A stretch of DNA of 8,859 nt from positions 1-8,859 of the forward strand of contig JBFKUL010000112.1 of the NCBI GenBank assembly GCA_041635755.1. The letters are read 5' to 3'. The notes under the pieces were generated by a model that was not told the origin of the DNA, made no database searches, and saw only the letters and a list, made by a program, of their open reading frames with translations. The first letter of the stretch is position 1, and every line of letters starts with the position of its first letter. Of this stretch, positions 1-7,113 are shown in pieces. The stretch is from JBFKUL01 sp041635755. Its GTDB lineage: Bacteria; Pseudomonadota; Gammaproteobacteria; Burkholderiales; SG8-39. The position numbers and the translations under genes were made by a program.

Positions 1-96
1 GAAGCGCGCGGCGCGCTCGCGATCCACGCGCACGAGGATCCGTCCGGCGCAGTATCTTGCGACGAACTCGCTGTGCTCCGGATGTGGGACGCTCAT
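1..96 (-). CDS. Unrecognised protein, N-terminal fragment running off the window
   Basis: An open frame begins with ATG at 96 and runs off the left edge after 32 codons. It starts MSVPHPEHSEFVARYCAG and continues with an Arg-rich segment containing RILVRVDRERAARF. Its ATG overlaps the TGA of the upstream antiporter gene in an ATGA arrangement (93-96), which is typical of translationally coupled operon genes. A purine-rich AAGG lies about 8 nt before the start. There are no stops in the visible part. I do not recognise the family, and 32 residues are too few to infer a role. It is presumably co-transcribed with the antiporter and DUF2062 genes. Confidence 0.6.
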   Translation of the reverse strand, partial: MSVPHPEHSEFVARYCAGRILVRVDRERAARF

Positions 97-1814
97 CTTC
101 GTGCCTTGAGCTTGAGACCGACCTTGGCGACTGCGCCATCGCTCATCTCGCGCACCGTGAGTTCGACGGCGCCGACGTCGACGGCGTCGCCCACGACGGG
201 CTTGCGACCGAGCCGGGCCTCGACGTACTCGCCGAGGCTCGAGCCGGGTCTCACGTCGGCGGGGCGAAGCCCGTAAAGCGTGCTTACGTCGTCCATGCGG
301 GCGTCGCCCTCGAGCACAAAATCGCCGAAAAAGAGCCGAGAGGCGAGCTGCCCCTGGCCCGGTTCGGCACAGAACTGGCGCGAAACCGCCTCCCATTCGT
401 CCTGCGGCACGAGCACGCACACGATGTCGCCGGCCTCGAGCGCCCGCGCGTCCGGCGCGGCGAGCGTCCCGCCGCGCGCAACGGCCACCGCACGCGAATT
501 CGCTGGCAGCCGCAGCGCTTCCGATGCCTGGCCCTGCGCCGGAGACTCGGACCCGACGACGAACTGCACCAGCTCGTAGTCGCGCTCGGTGGGCAGGTGC
601 AGGGCGCTGCGCAGCCGCGGCGGCGTCGCTGGCGGCACCTCCACGCGCAGCCGCCGTGCCGCCCAGGCGACGGTCGAGCCCTGCAACAGCAGCGAGGCGA
701 TGACCACCACGTAGGTGATCTCGAACAGCAGCTTCGCACCCGCCAGCCCGGCGATTATGGGAAACAGCGCAAGCACGATCGGCACGGCCCCCCGCAGGCC
801 GACCCAGGAAACGTAGGCGATCTCGCGCGCAGCGAAGCGAAAAGGTGCGAGCGTCAACGCGACGGCGAGCGGCCGCGCGACGAAGAGCAGCACCGCCGCG
901 ATACCGAGCGCAGGCCCGATCCGGTCGAGCACCGCGCTCGGCGTCACGAGAAGGCCCAGAATCAGGAACATGCCTGCCTGCGCGAGCCAGGCCAGCCCGT
1001 CCATCACGCGCATGACATGCTCCGCCGCATGGCCGCGACCACTGCCGACGATGAGGCCGATCAGATAGATGCCCAGAAAGCCGCTGCCGCCTGCCCAGTT
1101 GATCGCAGCGAATCCGGCGACGCCGCCCGAAACCACGAACAGTGCATACAGTCCCTCGGCGAGCCGGATGCGGCGCAGCGCCGCCCGAAGCACATAGCCG
1201 AGCAGCGCGCCACCCGCCGCGCCGATGCCGAGCTGGCCCAGAAACATCGTCATGAGCGTGAGCGCGTCCGGTGCCGTGGAGTCGCGTGAGAGCTCGAGCA
1301 GCGCGACGGTGAGGAAGATCGCCATTGGATCGTTGATGCCTGACTCGATCTCAAGCGTCGCGCCGACGCGTTCGTTCAGCGCCACTCCGCTGTGACGCAG
1401 CACGGAGAACACGGCCGCGGCGTCGGTGGACCCGACAATCGCACCCAGTAGCATGCCGTAGCGCCAATCCACTCCGAGCAGCGCCATGGCCGCCGCACCA
1501 ACCGTCGCCGCAGTGAGCGCGACGCCGAGCGTGGCGAGTGCGAGCGCCGGCCGCAATGCGACTCGGAAGCTGTTCACCCTCGTGCGCAGCCCGCCGTCGA
1601 GCAGGATGACCGCGAGCGCGAGGTTGCCGACCAGGAACGAGAGTTCGAAATCGTCGAACGGAATGCGCCCGGGTCCGTCCTCGCCGGCGAGCATGCCGAC
1701 AACGAGGAACACCAGCAGCAGCGGGAAGCCAAGGCGCGCCGAGACGACGCTTGCCAGGACGCTGACGAACAGGAGCAACGCGCCCAGCAGGAGGGCAGTA
1801 TTGACCGGTTCCAC
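93..1814 (-). CDS. cvrA: Potassium/proton antiporter, CvrA/NhaP2 family (CPA1)
   Basis: Inner-membrane cation/proton antiporter of the NhaP2/CvrA type, expected to exchange cytoplasmic K+ for external protons and help in osmotic and pH adaptation. The 573 residues match the length of E. coli CvrA (about 578) and align from the first residues (SARLGFPLL near 25-33). Residues 1-390 are a hydrophobic transporter domain. It carries the CPA1 signatures GSTDAAAVFS (128-137), ESGINDP (157-163, with the Asn-Asp pair at 161-162) and SWVGLRGAVPI (336-346). Residues about 405-480 look like a TrkA-C regulatory domain, and about 490-570 like a CorC/HlyC-type C-terminal domain (RLFFGDFVLEGDARMDD). The start is GTG; it has no strong ribosome binding site, but lies 9 nt after the stop of the DUF2062 gene, so coupling is likely. 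Its stop overlaps the next ATG. Family assignment is secure; the transported ion is inferred from homology. Confidence 0.93.
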   Translation of the reverse strand: MEPVNTALLLGALLLFVSVLASVVSARLGFPLLLVFLVVGMLAGEDGPGRIPFDDFELSFLVGNLALAVILLDGGLRTRVNSFRVALRPALALATLGVALTAATVGAAAMALLGVDWRYGMLLGAIVGSTDAAAVFSVLRHSGVALNERVGATLEIESGINDPMAIFLTVALLELSRDSTAPDALTLMTMFLGQLGIGAAGGALLGYVLRAALRRIRLAEGLYALFVVSGGVAGFAAINWAGGSGFLGIYLIGLIVGSGRGHAAEHVMRVMDGLAWLAQAGMFLILGLLVTPSAVLDRIGPALGIAAVLLFVARPLAVALTLAPFRFAAREIAYVSWVGLRGAVPIVLALFPIIAGLAGAKLLFEITYVVVIASLLLQGSTVAWAARRLRVEVPPATPPRLRSALHLPTERDYELVQFVVGSESPAQGQASEALRLPANSRAVAVARGGTLAAPDARALEAGDIVCVLVPQDEWEAVSRQFCAEPGQGQLASRLFFGDFVLEGDARMDDVSTLYGLRPADVRPGSSLGEYVEARLGRKPVVGDAVDVGAVELTVREMSDGAVAKVGLKLKARR

Positions 1815-1823
1815 GAGCCCGGC

Positions 1824-2378
1824 CTAGTGCATGCGCATGCGTCGCCGCCGCCTGGCACGCCACGCGAGCGCGACATAGGCGCGCCATCCGAGCTGCGTCA
1901 GAAAGTACCCCAGCACCGCGAGCGTCAGGGCGAGCGCCACCAGCCCAACCGCGAGCGGCTTGCCGAGCGATAGCGTCCAGTCGAACAGCGCCTGCATCGA
2001 GCCGATCAGGTTCGACCAGTCCATCTCGAAGGGCTCGACCTGCGGGGCGCCGCGGTTGGTGCCAAGCAGCAGGCCGCCGTAGGCATAGGCAAGAAGGTAC
2101 AGCGGCACGATGGTGAACGGGTTCGTGTACAGGGTTACGACCAGGGCGACCGGAATATTGCGCCGCAGCGGCACCGCGAGCAGCAGTGCAGTCAGGACCT
2201 GCAGCGGCCCCGGTATCAGCCCGGCGAACAGGCCGATCGCCACCGCTCCTGCGACCGAATCGCGGTTCAGGTGCCAGAGGTTAGGGTGATGCAGCAGCGT
2301 GCCGAAGAGCGCCACCAGTCGGTTGCCGCGCACCGAGGCGTGGTCGGGAAGGTACCTGCGAATGAATTTGCGCGGCAT
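1824..2378 (-). CDS. DUF2062 domain-containing membrane protein
   Basis: A 184-residue protein with the typical DUF2062 core: HPNLWHLNRDSVAGA (31-45), a glycine/proline-rich turn GLFAGLIPGPLQ (49-60), and TNPFTIVPLYLLAY (85-98). It has about three to four membrane segments (roughly 45-65, 75-100 and 142-165). The tail is strongly basic, with a run of five arginines near the C-terminus, presumably facing the cytoplasm. Its function is not known. The chosen start gives MPRKFIRRYLPDH, the usual beginning in betaproteobacterial members. An ATG at 2411 would add MERPGPAPDDP and leave only 5 bp before the divergent comEC start, which seems less likely. The frame is open upstream to 2798, but that part is antisense to comEC. 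It leads a minus-strand run with the antiporter 9 nt downstream. Confidence 0.88.
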   Translation of the reverse strand: MPRKFIRRYLPDHASVRGNRLVALFGTLLHHPNLWHLNRDSVAGAVAIGLFAGLIPGPLQVLTALLLAVPLRRNIPVALVVTLYTNPFTIVPLYLLAYAYGGLLLGTNRGAPQVEPFEMDWSNLIGSMQALFDWTLSLGKPLAVGLVALALTLAVLGYFLTQLGWRAYVALAWRARRRRRMRMH

Positions 2379-2416
2379 CGGGTCATCCGGCGCTGGGCCG
2401 GGGCGTTCCATTCTAG

Positions 2417-4780
2417 ATGAGCGCAGCCGTTCTCGCGTTCGTCGCGGGCGTGCTGCTGCTTCAGCGGCAGGCCGAGTTGCCGACGCTCGCGTGGCTGTGG
2501 CTGCTGCCGGTTTGCGCCACGCTGGCGATCTGGGCCGCGCTGCGGGCCGCACGGGGCGCATCGGCATGGCTCCCGCTTGTGGTGTTGCCGGCGTTCGCCG
2601 CCGGCTTCCTCTGGGCCGCAGCGTTCGCGCAATGGCGCCTTGCGGATCGGCTCGCGCCCGAGCTGGACGGGCGGGATCTCGAGCTAACCGGCACGATTGC
2701 CGGTCTGCCGTCGGCGCTCGAGCGCGGCATGCGCTTCGAGTTCGATGTCGAGTCGGCGCCGGACGGCGTGCGCGTGCCGCGCCGACTAAGACTCGCATGG
2801 CACATGGCGTCTCCGAGCGCGACGGTCGATGACGCGGGCGCCGCCTGGGAAATGGGATCGCGGCCCGAACCGGGCGAGCGTTGGCGACTGACGGTGCGGC
2901 TGCGCCGGCCGCACGGCAACGTCAATCCGCACGGCTTCGATTACGAGGCGTGGTTGCTCGAGCGTGCCATCGGTGCCACCGGCTACGTGCGCGCGCGGCC
3001 TGCGCCCGAGCGCCTCGGGTTCCGCCACGGCATCCTCGATCGCGTCGAGCAGGGGCGCGCCGCCGTGCGCGACCGCTTTGTCGGCGTGCTCGGCGATACG
3101 CCCGCCGCCGGTATCCTGGTCGCGCTCGCGGTCGGTGAGCAGCGGGCCATCTCCAACGAGGAGTGGCGCTTGTTCCAGCGCACCGGCGTGACGCACCTGA
3201 TGAGCATCTCCGGCCTGCATGTGACGCTGGTCTCGGGCCTCGTCGCGTGGCTGGTCGGCTACGGCTGGCGGCGTCTGCCTCGGCTGTGCGAGGCGTTGCC
3301 GGCACGCAAAGCCGCGGCGGCAGCCGCGATTGCGGCCGCACTCGGCTACACGCTGCTTGCCGGATTCGCAATTCCTGCGCAGCGCACCTTTCTCATGGTC
3401 ACGGTGGTGGCGTTGGCGCTATGGGCCGGCCGCATTGCGGCGCCTGCGAGGACGCTCGCATTGGCGCTCTTTACGGTGGTGCTCGCCGATCCCTGGGCGG
3501 TGCTCGCGCCAGGCTTCTGGCTCTCGTTCGGCGCCGTGGCGCTGATCTTCTACGCGTTCGCGGGCGCAAGCGCGCCCGAGCCGCGGCCCCTCCAATGGCT
3601 GCGCGTGCAGTGGGCCATCACCGCCGGGCTGGCTCCGGCGGCGTTGTTGCTCTTCGCACAGGTCTCGGTGGTGGGCCCGCTCGCCAACGCGGTGGCCATA
3701 CCCTTGGTGTCGGCGGTGATCACGCCGCTCGCGTTGCTTGGCGCTGCGCTGCCGATCGAGGTCGTGCTCATCGCCGCCTCGGTGCTGGTCCAGTGGCTGC
3801 TCCAGCTGCTCGAGTGGTGCGCGTCGCTGCCGCTTGCGCTGTGGGAGCAGCAGGTGCCGACGCTGTGGTCGGTGCTGCTGGCCTTGCTCGGTGTCGCCTG
3901 GCTGGTGGCGCCGCGCGGTGTGCCCTGGCGCGCCACCGGCGTCCTGCTGATGCTGCCCGCACTGATGCTGCCCGCTGCCGTACCGCCGCGCGGCGAGGCA
4001 TGGATCACCGTGCTCGATGTCGGCCAGGGCCTGGCCGTACTGGTGCGCAGCGAGACGAGAGCGCTGCTCTACGATGCCGGACCGGCCTATGGACCGCAAA
4101 GCGACAGCGGCGCGCGCGTCATCCTGCCGGTGTTGCGCGCGGCAGGCGTGACGCGGCTCGACGTGCTGCTCCTCACGCACCACGACCTCGATCACGTTGG
4201 CGGTGCCGGGAGCGTGCTGGCGGGCATCGAAACCGATTTGATCCTGTCGTCGTTGCCCTCCAGGCACGCGCTGCTTGGGCTCGCGCCGCAGCGGCGCCGG
4301 TGCGTCGCGGGCGAGCAGTGGGAATGGGACGGCGTGCGCTTCGAGCTGCTGCACCCGGGGCACCGAGACTATGTAGCGTTGCGTCGCGCGAACGATCTGT
4401 CCTGCGTGCTGCGCGTGAGCGCCGGGCCGCACGCCGTGCTGCTGACCGGCGACCTGGAGCGCGCAGGCGAAGCCGCGCTCGTCGCGCGCGGGGCCGGTGC
4501 GTTGCGCGCCGACGTGCTACTCGTGCCTCACCATGGCAGCCGCACCTCGTCGAGCGTCGAGCTGCTTGCCGAGGTGGCGCCGAGCTGGGCCGTGATCGCC
4601 GCCGGCTACGGCAATCGCTTCGGCCATCCCAGCGCCGAGGTGCTCGAGCGCTACCGCGCCCGACAAATCGAGCTGCTGCGCACTGACCGGGCCGGCGCCG
4701 TGAACGTGCGCCTGAGCGCCACGCAGCTCGTCATCGACGGCGAGCGCGCTCGACATGCGCGCTACTGGCGCGCACGCTGA
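2417..4780 (+). CDS. comEC: DNA internalization competence protein ComEC/Rec2
   Basis: Inner-membrane channel and nuclease-like protein that brings single-stranded DNA into the cytoplasm during natural transformation. It is 787 residues, normal for proteobacterial ComEC. The parts come in the expected order. There are N-terminal membrane segments (5-70), then a soluble DUF4131/OB-like region (about 80-205, with RPHGNVNPHGFDYEAWL). The Competence channel domain (about 218-500) contains GVTHLMSISGLHVTLVSG (257-274). A metallo-beta-lactamase-like domain (about 528-770) contains LDVGQG (533-538), the metal motif THHDLDH (587-593), LLTGDLE (675-681) and PHHGSRTSSS (704-713). The HxDxDH-type metal site appears intact, so the nuclease-like domain is not degenerate. 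The ATG at 2417 has no good ribosome binding site, consistent with low expression. It diverges from the DUF2062 gene and is followed by dodecin after 71 bp. Confidence 0.95.
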   Translation: MSAAVLAFVAGVLLLQRQAELPTLAWLWLLPVCATLAIWAALRAARGASAWLPLVVLPAFAAGFLWAAAFAQWRLADRLAPELDGRDLELTGTIAGLPSALERGMRFEFDVESAPDGVRVPRRLRLAWHMASPSATVDDAGAAWEMGSRPEPGERWRLTVRLRRPHGNVNPHGFDYEAWLLERAIGATGYVRARPAPERLGFRHGILDRVEQGRAAVRDRFVGVLGDTPAAGILVALAVGEQRAISNEEWRLFQRTGVTHLMSISGLHVTLVSGLVAWLVGYGWRRLPRLCEALPARKAAAAAAIAAALGYTLLAGFAIPAQRTFLMVTVVALALWAGRIAAPARTLALALFTVVLADPWAVLAPGFWLSFGAVALIFYAFAGASAPEPRPLQWLRVQWAITAGLAPAALLLFAQVSVVGPLANAVAIPLVSAVITPLALLGAALPIEVVLIAASVLVQWLLQLLEWCASLPLALWEQQVPTLWSVLLALLGVAWLVAPRGVPWRATGVLLMLPALMLPAAVPPRGEAWITVLDVGQGLAVLVRSETRALLYDAGPAYGPQSDSGARVILPVLRAAGVTRLDVLLLTHHDLDHVGGAGSVLAGIETDLILSSLPSRHALLGLAPQRRRCVAGEQWEWDGVRFELLHPGHRDYVALRRANDLSCVLRVSAGPHAVLLTGDLERAGEAALVARGAGALRADVLLVPHHGSRTSSSVELLAEVAPSWAVIAAGYGNRFGHPSAEVLERYRARQIELLRTDRAGAVNVRLSATQLVIDGERARHARYWRAR

Positions 4781-4829
4781 TTCGCGAGGGTTGATGCGAC
4801 GCCTATAATACCGGTGCGGGGCCCCCCGC
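4781..4829 (+). promoter_or_regulatory. Probable dodecin promoter and leader hairpin
   Basis: A perfect TATAAT lies at 4804-4809 in otherwise GC-rich DNA. Seventeen bases upstream, the -35 position reads TTCGCG (4781-4786), a weak match. Transcription would start near 4816 and give a leader of about 36 nt. The first leader bases can fold as GCGGG (4816-4820) with CCCGC (4825-4829) around a 4-nt loop. No T-run follows, so I do not call it a comEC terminator; it may act as a 5' stabilising hairpin. TTGATG at 4791 is too close to the -10 box to be its -35. Confidence 0.6.
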
Positions 4830-4851
4830 GACGACCTACCTGGAGGACATC

Positions 4852-5073
4852 ATGGCCAAGAAGAGTGGAGCAGCGGTCTATCGTGTGACGGAAGTCATCG
4901 GCACCAGCTCGCAATCCTGGGAGGATGCCGCGCGCAAGGCGGTTGCAACAGCCTCGCGCTCGCTGCGCGATCTGCGCGTCGCGGAAGTCTCGAAGCTCGA
5001 CCTCAAGATCGAGAACGGCAAGGTCACCGCATTTCGCACCCGGCTGTCGTTGTCGTTCAAATACGAGAACTAG
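4852..5073 (+). CDS. Dodecin family protein
   Basis: A small protein of the dodecin family, whose members form hollow dodecamers that in studied cases store or buffer flavins in the cytoplasm. It has 73 residues, with the family's beta-alpha-beta-beta pattern: YRVTEVIGTSSQSWEDAARK (10-29), the helix ATASRSLRDL, then KIENGKVTAFRTRLSLSF (52-69). The start is firm: GGAGG at 4842-4846 sits 5 nt before the ATG. Set against the Halobacterium dodecin as I recall it, the flavin-stacking Trp (W36) aligns with V43 (LRVAEV) and the flavin-contacting Gln (Q55) with R62. It may therefore bind flavin differently or not at all. It has its own promoter and an intrinsic terminator 6 nt after the stop, so it is probably mainly monocistronic. 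Fold assignment is strong; ligand is unknown. Confidence 0.92.
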   Translation: MAKKSGAAVYRVTEVIGTSSQSWEDAARKAVATASRSLRDLRVAEVSKLDLKIENGKVTAFRTRLSLSFKYEN

Positions 5074-5077
5074 GAAG

Positions 5078-5935
5078 GTGGCGCGCCCGGACGCGCCTTT
5101 TACAGCGGTGGTGCGCGTTCGCGGTGCGCAGGAGCACCTGCAGGCGTTTCGCGAGCGCGTGCGCTGGCTGCTGGTGCGAGACCTCGACGCGGAGCGCTAT
5201 ACGGAGCACCATGGCGACGACGCGCTCGAGTACCGGTTTGCGCTCTCGAAGGGCGTGCCGTTCCCGGTTTTCGCTACCGCATCCAGCGAGTTTCCGGGCA
5301 TGCGTGTCGAGGCCGAGTGGCGCAACGAGACGCGCGCGCTCGCCGGGCGTGCGGTCATCGAGCAGGGGCGCGTGCTCGAGAACAGCACCGAGACGCTCGG
5401 GGAACATGCGCTTGGCGTCGACGTCACGGTCGGCGCGGACGGCGCGCTGCACCTCGCACTTGCCTGTCGCGACCAGGACGACGCGATTGTCGGCTACGCG
5501 GCGAGCGCCGCGCGCCATGCGTTCTTTCGCTACGCGCCACGCGAGCGGCGACTGCGTGTTTCGGAGAACGCCGGCGAGCGCTGGACGATCGAGGTGCGGT
5601 TCGATGTCGTCGGCCGGCGCGAGGCGTCGGAAGCGATCGACGCCGCGCTCGGCGACGCGCTCGAGCCCCTCGAGTCCCTGGCCCTCGATTTTGCGGCGCA
5701 ATGGCTCTGGTATGACGAATCCTCGCCCGAGGAGACGGTGCTCGAGCGTTCGCGCTACGCCGATTACGGCTACGCGGTGCGCGGTGCGAACGTGAGATCC
5801 GCGGCCTTGGCGCGATTGCGCGCCGCCGGGGCACGCGAGGATGGCACGCTGCGCTACTCCAACCTGGACGCAGGCGGCCAGGCTGCGCGAGCCGCGCTGC
5901 TCGCGGGCTGGCTGCAAGCAGGCGGCGAGGCCTGA
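5078..5935 (+). CDS. Unrecognised conserved-looking protein paired with the hydrolase
   Basis: A soluble protein of 285 residues if it starts at GTG 5078, or 275 from GTG 5108. I do not recognise it. There is no signal peptide or membrane segment. The N-terminal part alternates a strand (AVVRVRG), a helix (EHLQAFRERVRWLLV) and strands, with LEYRFALSKGVPFPVFATAS and EFPGMRVEAEWRNE. This loosely recalls the ferredoxin-like domain of YubB/DUF1281-type proteins, a weak impression only. The middle is a series of likely beta strands (GVDVTVGADGALHLALAC). The C-terminus is helical and ends AALLAGWLQAGGEA. No start has a convincing ribosome binding site: AGGA lies only 2 nt before GTG 5078, and the dodecin terminator lies between the two candidates. 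The stop is 2 bp before the hydrolase ATG, implying co-translation. Codon use matches its neighbours, so the gene looks resident and real. Confidence 0.75.
   Translation: MARPDAPFTAVVRVRGAQEHLQAFRERVRWLLVRDLDAERYTEHHGDDALEYRFALSKGVPFPVFATASSEFPGMRVEAEWRNETRALAGRAVIEQGRVLENSTETLGEHALGVDVTVGADGALHLALACRDQDDAIVGYAASAARHAFFRYAPRERRLRVSENAGERWTIEVRFDVVGRREASEAIDAALGDALEPLESLALDFAAQWLWYDESSPEETVLERSRYADYGYAVRGANVRSAALARLRAAGAREDGTLRYSNLDAGGQAARAALLAGWLQAGGEA
5080..5101 (+). terminator. Intrinsic terminator after dodecin
   Basis: GGCGCG (5080-5085) and CGCGCC (5092-5097) form a perfect 6-bp all-GC stem with a 6-nt loop, followed by TTTT (5098-5101). It begins 6 nt after the dodecin stop codon. The T-run is short, so read-through is plausible. 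The hairpin falls inside the coding sequence of the next gene if that gene begins at its first GTG (5078). Confidence 0.7.
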
Positions 5936-5937
5936 AC

Positions 5938-6798
5938 ATGGACATCGAGTGCCGGCGCCGCTCGGTGCAGTGCGCGTCGCTTCGGGGATTGCATCGCATC
6001 GCCTATCTCGAGTGGGGCGACGCGCGCAACCCGGACGTGCTGGTCTGCGTGCACGGCTTGACGCGCTGCGCGCGCGATTTCGACGATCTCGCGCGCACCC
6101 TTGCGAGCCGTTATCGCGTCGTTTGCCCCGACATTGCCGGTCGCGGCGATTCGGACTGGCTTGCCGACCCGATGCTCTACGCATTGCCGCAATACGTCTC
6201 GGATATGGTCACGCTGATCGCCCGCCTGGATGTACCGGCGGTGCATTGGGTCGGGACGTCGATGGGCGGGCTGATCGGCATGGCGCTCGCGGCGCAGAAA
6301 GGTACGCCGATCGGGAAGTTGGTGATCAATGATGCGGGACCGGTAATCGGTAGGGCGGCGCTCGAGCGCATCGGCACCTACGTCGGCCTGGCGCCGACGT
6401 TTCAAAGTCTCGATCAGGCCGAGCAGTACGTGCGGACCGTATCCGCCCCGTTCGGCCCGCATAGCGATGCGCAGTGGCGTTTTCTCGCCGAGGTCGTGGT
6501 GCGCAAGAACGAGGACGGCCGCTACCATATGCATTACGATCCGGCGATCGCGGAGCCGTTTCGCCGGCAGATGCCCGAAGGCGACCTTGAAATGTGGCCG
6601 CTATGGGACGCGGTGCGCTGCCCGACGCTGGTCCTGCGCGGCGAGTTCTCGGATCTGCTGTCGCGCGAGACCTGCCGCGAGATGGCCAGGCGTGGCCCGC
6701 AGGCGAGGGTCGAGGAGATTCCAGGCATCGGGCACGCGCCGACGCTCATGTTCGAGGAGCAGATCGCGCTGGTGCGCGAGTTCCTGCTGGCGCCGTAG
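5938..6798 (+). CDS. Alpha/beta-fold hydrolase
   Basis: A 286-residue cytoplasmic serine hydrolase with the complete alpha/beta fold set. These are the oxyanion-hole motif VCVHGLTR (36-43), PDIAGRGDSDW (64-74), and the nucleophile elbow GTSMGG (106-111, Ser108). Asp239 (GEFSDLL) is the probable acid, and His266 (IPGIGHAPTL) the general base. A helical cap lies about 135-215. Family members include esterases, enol-lactonases and C-C hydrolases; the sequence does not tell me the substrate. It has a good ribosome binding site, GAGG (5927-5930), located inside the end of the preceding gene, and the ATG is 2 bp after that gene's stop, so the two are very likely one operon. It ends 5 bp before the convergent small gene, with no terminator visible. 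The nearby paa genes do not by themselves imply a role in phenylacetate breakdown. Confidence 0.9.
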   Translation: MDIECRRRSVQCASLRGLHRIAYLEWGDARNPDVLVCVHGLTRCARDFDDLARTLASRYRVVCPDIAGRGDSDWLADPMLYALPQYVSDMVTLIARLDVPAVHWVGTSMGGLIGMALAAQKGTPIGKLVINDAGPVIGRAALERIGTYVGLAPTFQSLDQAEQYVRTVSAPFGPHSDAQWRFLAEVVVRKNEDGRYHMHYDPAIAEPFRRQMPEGDLEMWPLWDAVRCPTLVLRGEFSDLLSRETCREMARRGPQARVEEIPGIGHAPTLMFEEQIALVREFLLAP

Positions 6799-6803
6799 CG
6801 GCG

Positions 6804-6953
6804 CTAGTCGCGCGGCGGCGGCTCGGCCTCTGGCACCGCGTCCGTGCCTTGAGGGTTCTTCTTTTGCTGCTTGCGCAGGCGCTTCTCCTCCTGCTTGCGC
6901 TTCTTCGCCAGGTCGCGCTGTCGCTTTTCGAATCCATAGTTGGGCTTGGCCAA
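6804..6953 (-). CDS. Small lysine/arginine-rich conserved protein, TTG start
   Basis: A 49-residue protein starting from TTG: MAKPNYGFEKRQRDLAKKRK, then a highly charged helix rich in Lys, Arg, Glu and Gln (to about residue 33), and a proline/acid-rich tail ending EAEPPPRD. I recall similar short proteins beginning MAKPNYxFEKRQRELAKKKK as a recurrent, uncharacterised family in betaproteobacteria. The TTG start is supported by GAGGA (6961-6965) placed 7 nt upstream and by the match to that N-terminus; there is no ATG in frame. The composition suggests a nucleic-acid- or ribosome-associated protein, but that is inference. It has its own candidate promoter at 6988-7017 and converges on the hydrolase. 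It is easily missed by gene finders that use ATG and GTG only. Confidence 0.8.
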   Translation of the reverse strand: MAKPNYGFEKRQRDLAKKRKQEEKRLRKQQKKNPQGTDAVPEAEPPPRD

Positions 6954-6987
6954 GGTCGGTTCCTCGTATCGTTTGGGTCCCGGGGCC

Positions 6988-7017
6988 AGTCTAACCCTTC
7001 GCTGCCGCCCGCGCGAA
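6988..7017 (-). promoter_or_regulatory. Candidate promoter of the small basic gene
   Basis: On the minus strand TAGACT (6993-6988) matches four of six -10 positions. TTCGCG (7017-7012) stands 18 nt upstream as a weak -35, the same hexamer found at the dodecin -35. The predicted start near 6981 gives a short leader containing the GAGGA ribosome binding site before the TTG start. Support is by position and match only. Confidence 0.35.
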
Positions 7018-7113
7018 CGCAGGGATCTGGACTGTGGTCTCGTCTTGGCGCTGGACCGCGGCAGCCAACGCGAAGTCGTTCTGCGCGTCGACCACGATCA
7101 GGCAGGCGTCCAG
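6991..7113 (-). pseudogene. Possible isochorismatase/nicotinamidase-like N-terminal scrap
   Basis: Directly after the paaX stop and in the same frame, the minus strand encodes DACLIVVDAQNDF, closely resembling the first strand of isochorismatase-fold cysteine hydrolases (consensus LLVVDxQNDF, with the catalytic Asp). About 25 unrelated-looking residues follow, then TAG at 6991-6993. None of the three frames continues into the expected glycine-rich segment or the catalytic Lys and Cys regions. A CTG at 7113-7111 is preceded by AGAAGGGA, which could act as a ribosome binding site, but no standard start codon precedes the motif. It could be a gene remnant, a tiny expressed ORF, or chance. Confidence 0.25.

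Noticed and set aside
57..1289. Long plus-strand open frame (410 codons) opposite the antiporter
   Set aside because: It is antisense to a clear CvrA homologue, very rich in Arg/His/Pro, has no recognisable domain, and is typical of shadow frames in GC-rich DNA.
2379..2798. 140-codon upstream extension of the DUF2062 frame
   Set aside because: The extension is antisense to the start of comEC, Arg/Ala/Pro-rich, and absent from the usual MPRK start of the family.
3419..4432. 337-codon minus-strand frame opposite comEC
   Set aside because: Its Gln/Arg/His-rich, low-complexity content has no domain, and comEC on the other strand is unambiguous.
3163..4686. 507-codon plus-strand frame inside comEC
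   Set aside because: It overlaps the comEC channel and nuclease domains in another frame, and its composition (Ala, Arg, Gly) is that of a frame-shifted shadow.
4791..4796. TTGATG as the dodecin -35 box
   Set aside because: It is only 7 bp from the TATAAT box, too close for a sigma-70 promoter.
4925..5077. Upstream extension of the 5078-5935 frame through dodecin
   Set aside because: It overlaps dodecin out of frame; dodecin has a strong ribosome binding site and family match.
5057..6184. 375-codon minus-strand frame across the unknown gene and hydrolase
   Set aside because: It opposes the hydrolase and its partner and has shadow-type composition, while the plus-strand pair has coupling, a ribosome binding site and catalytic motifs.
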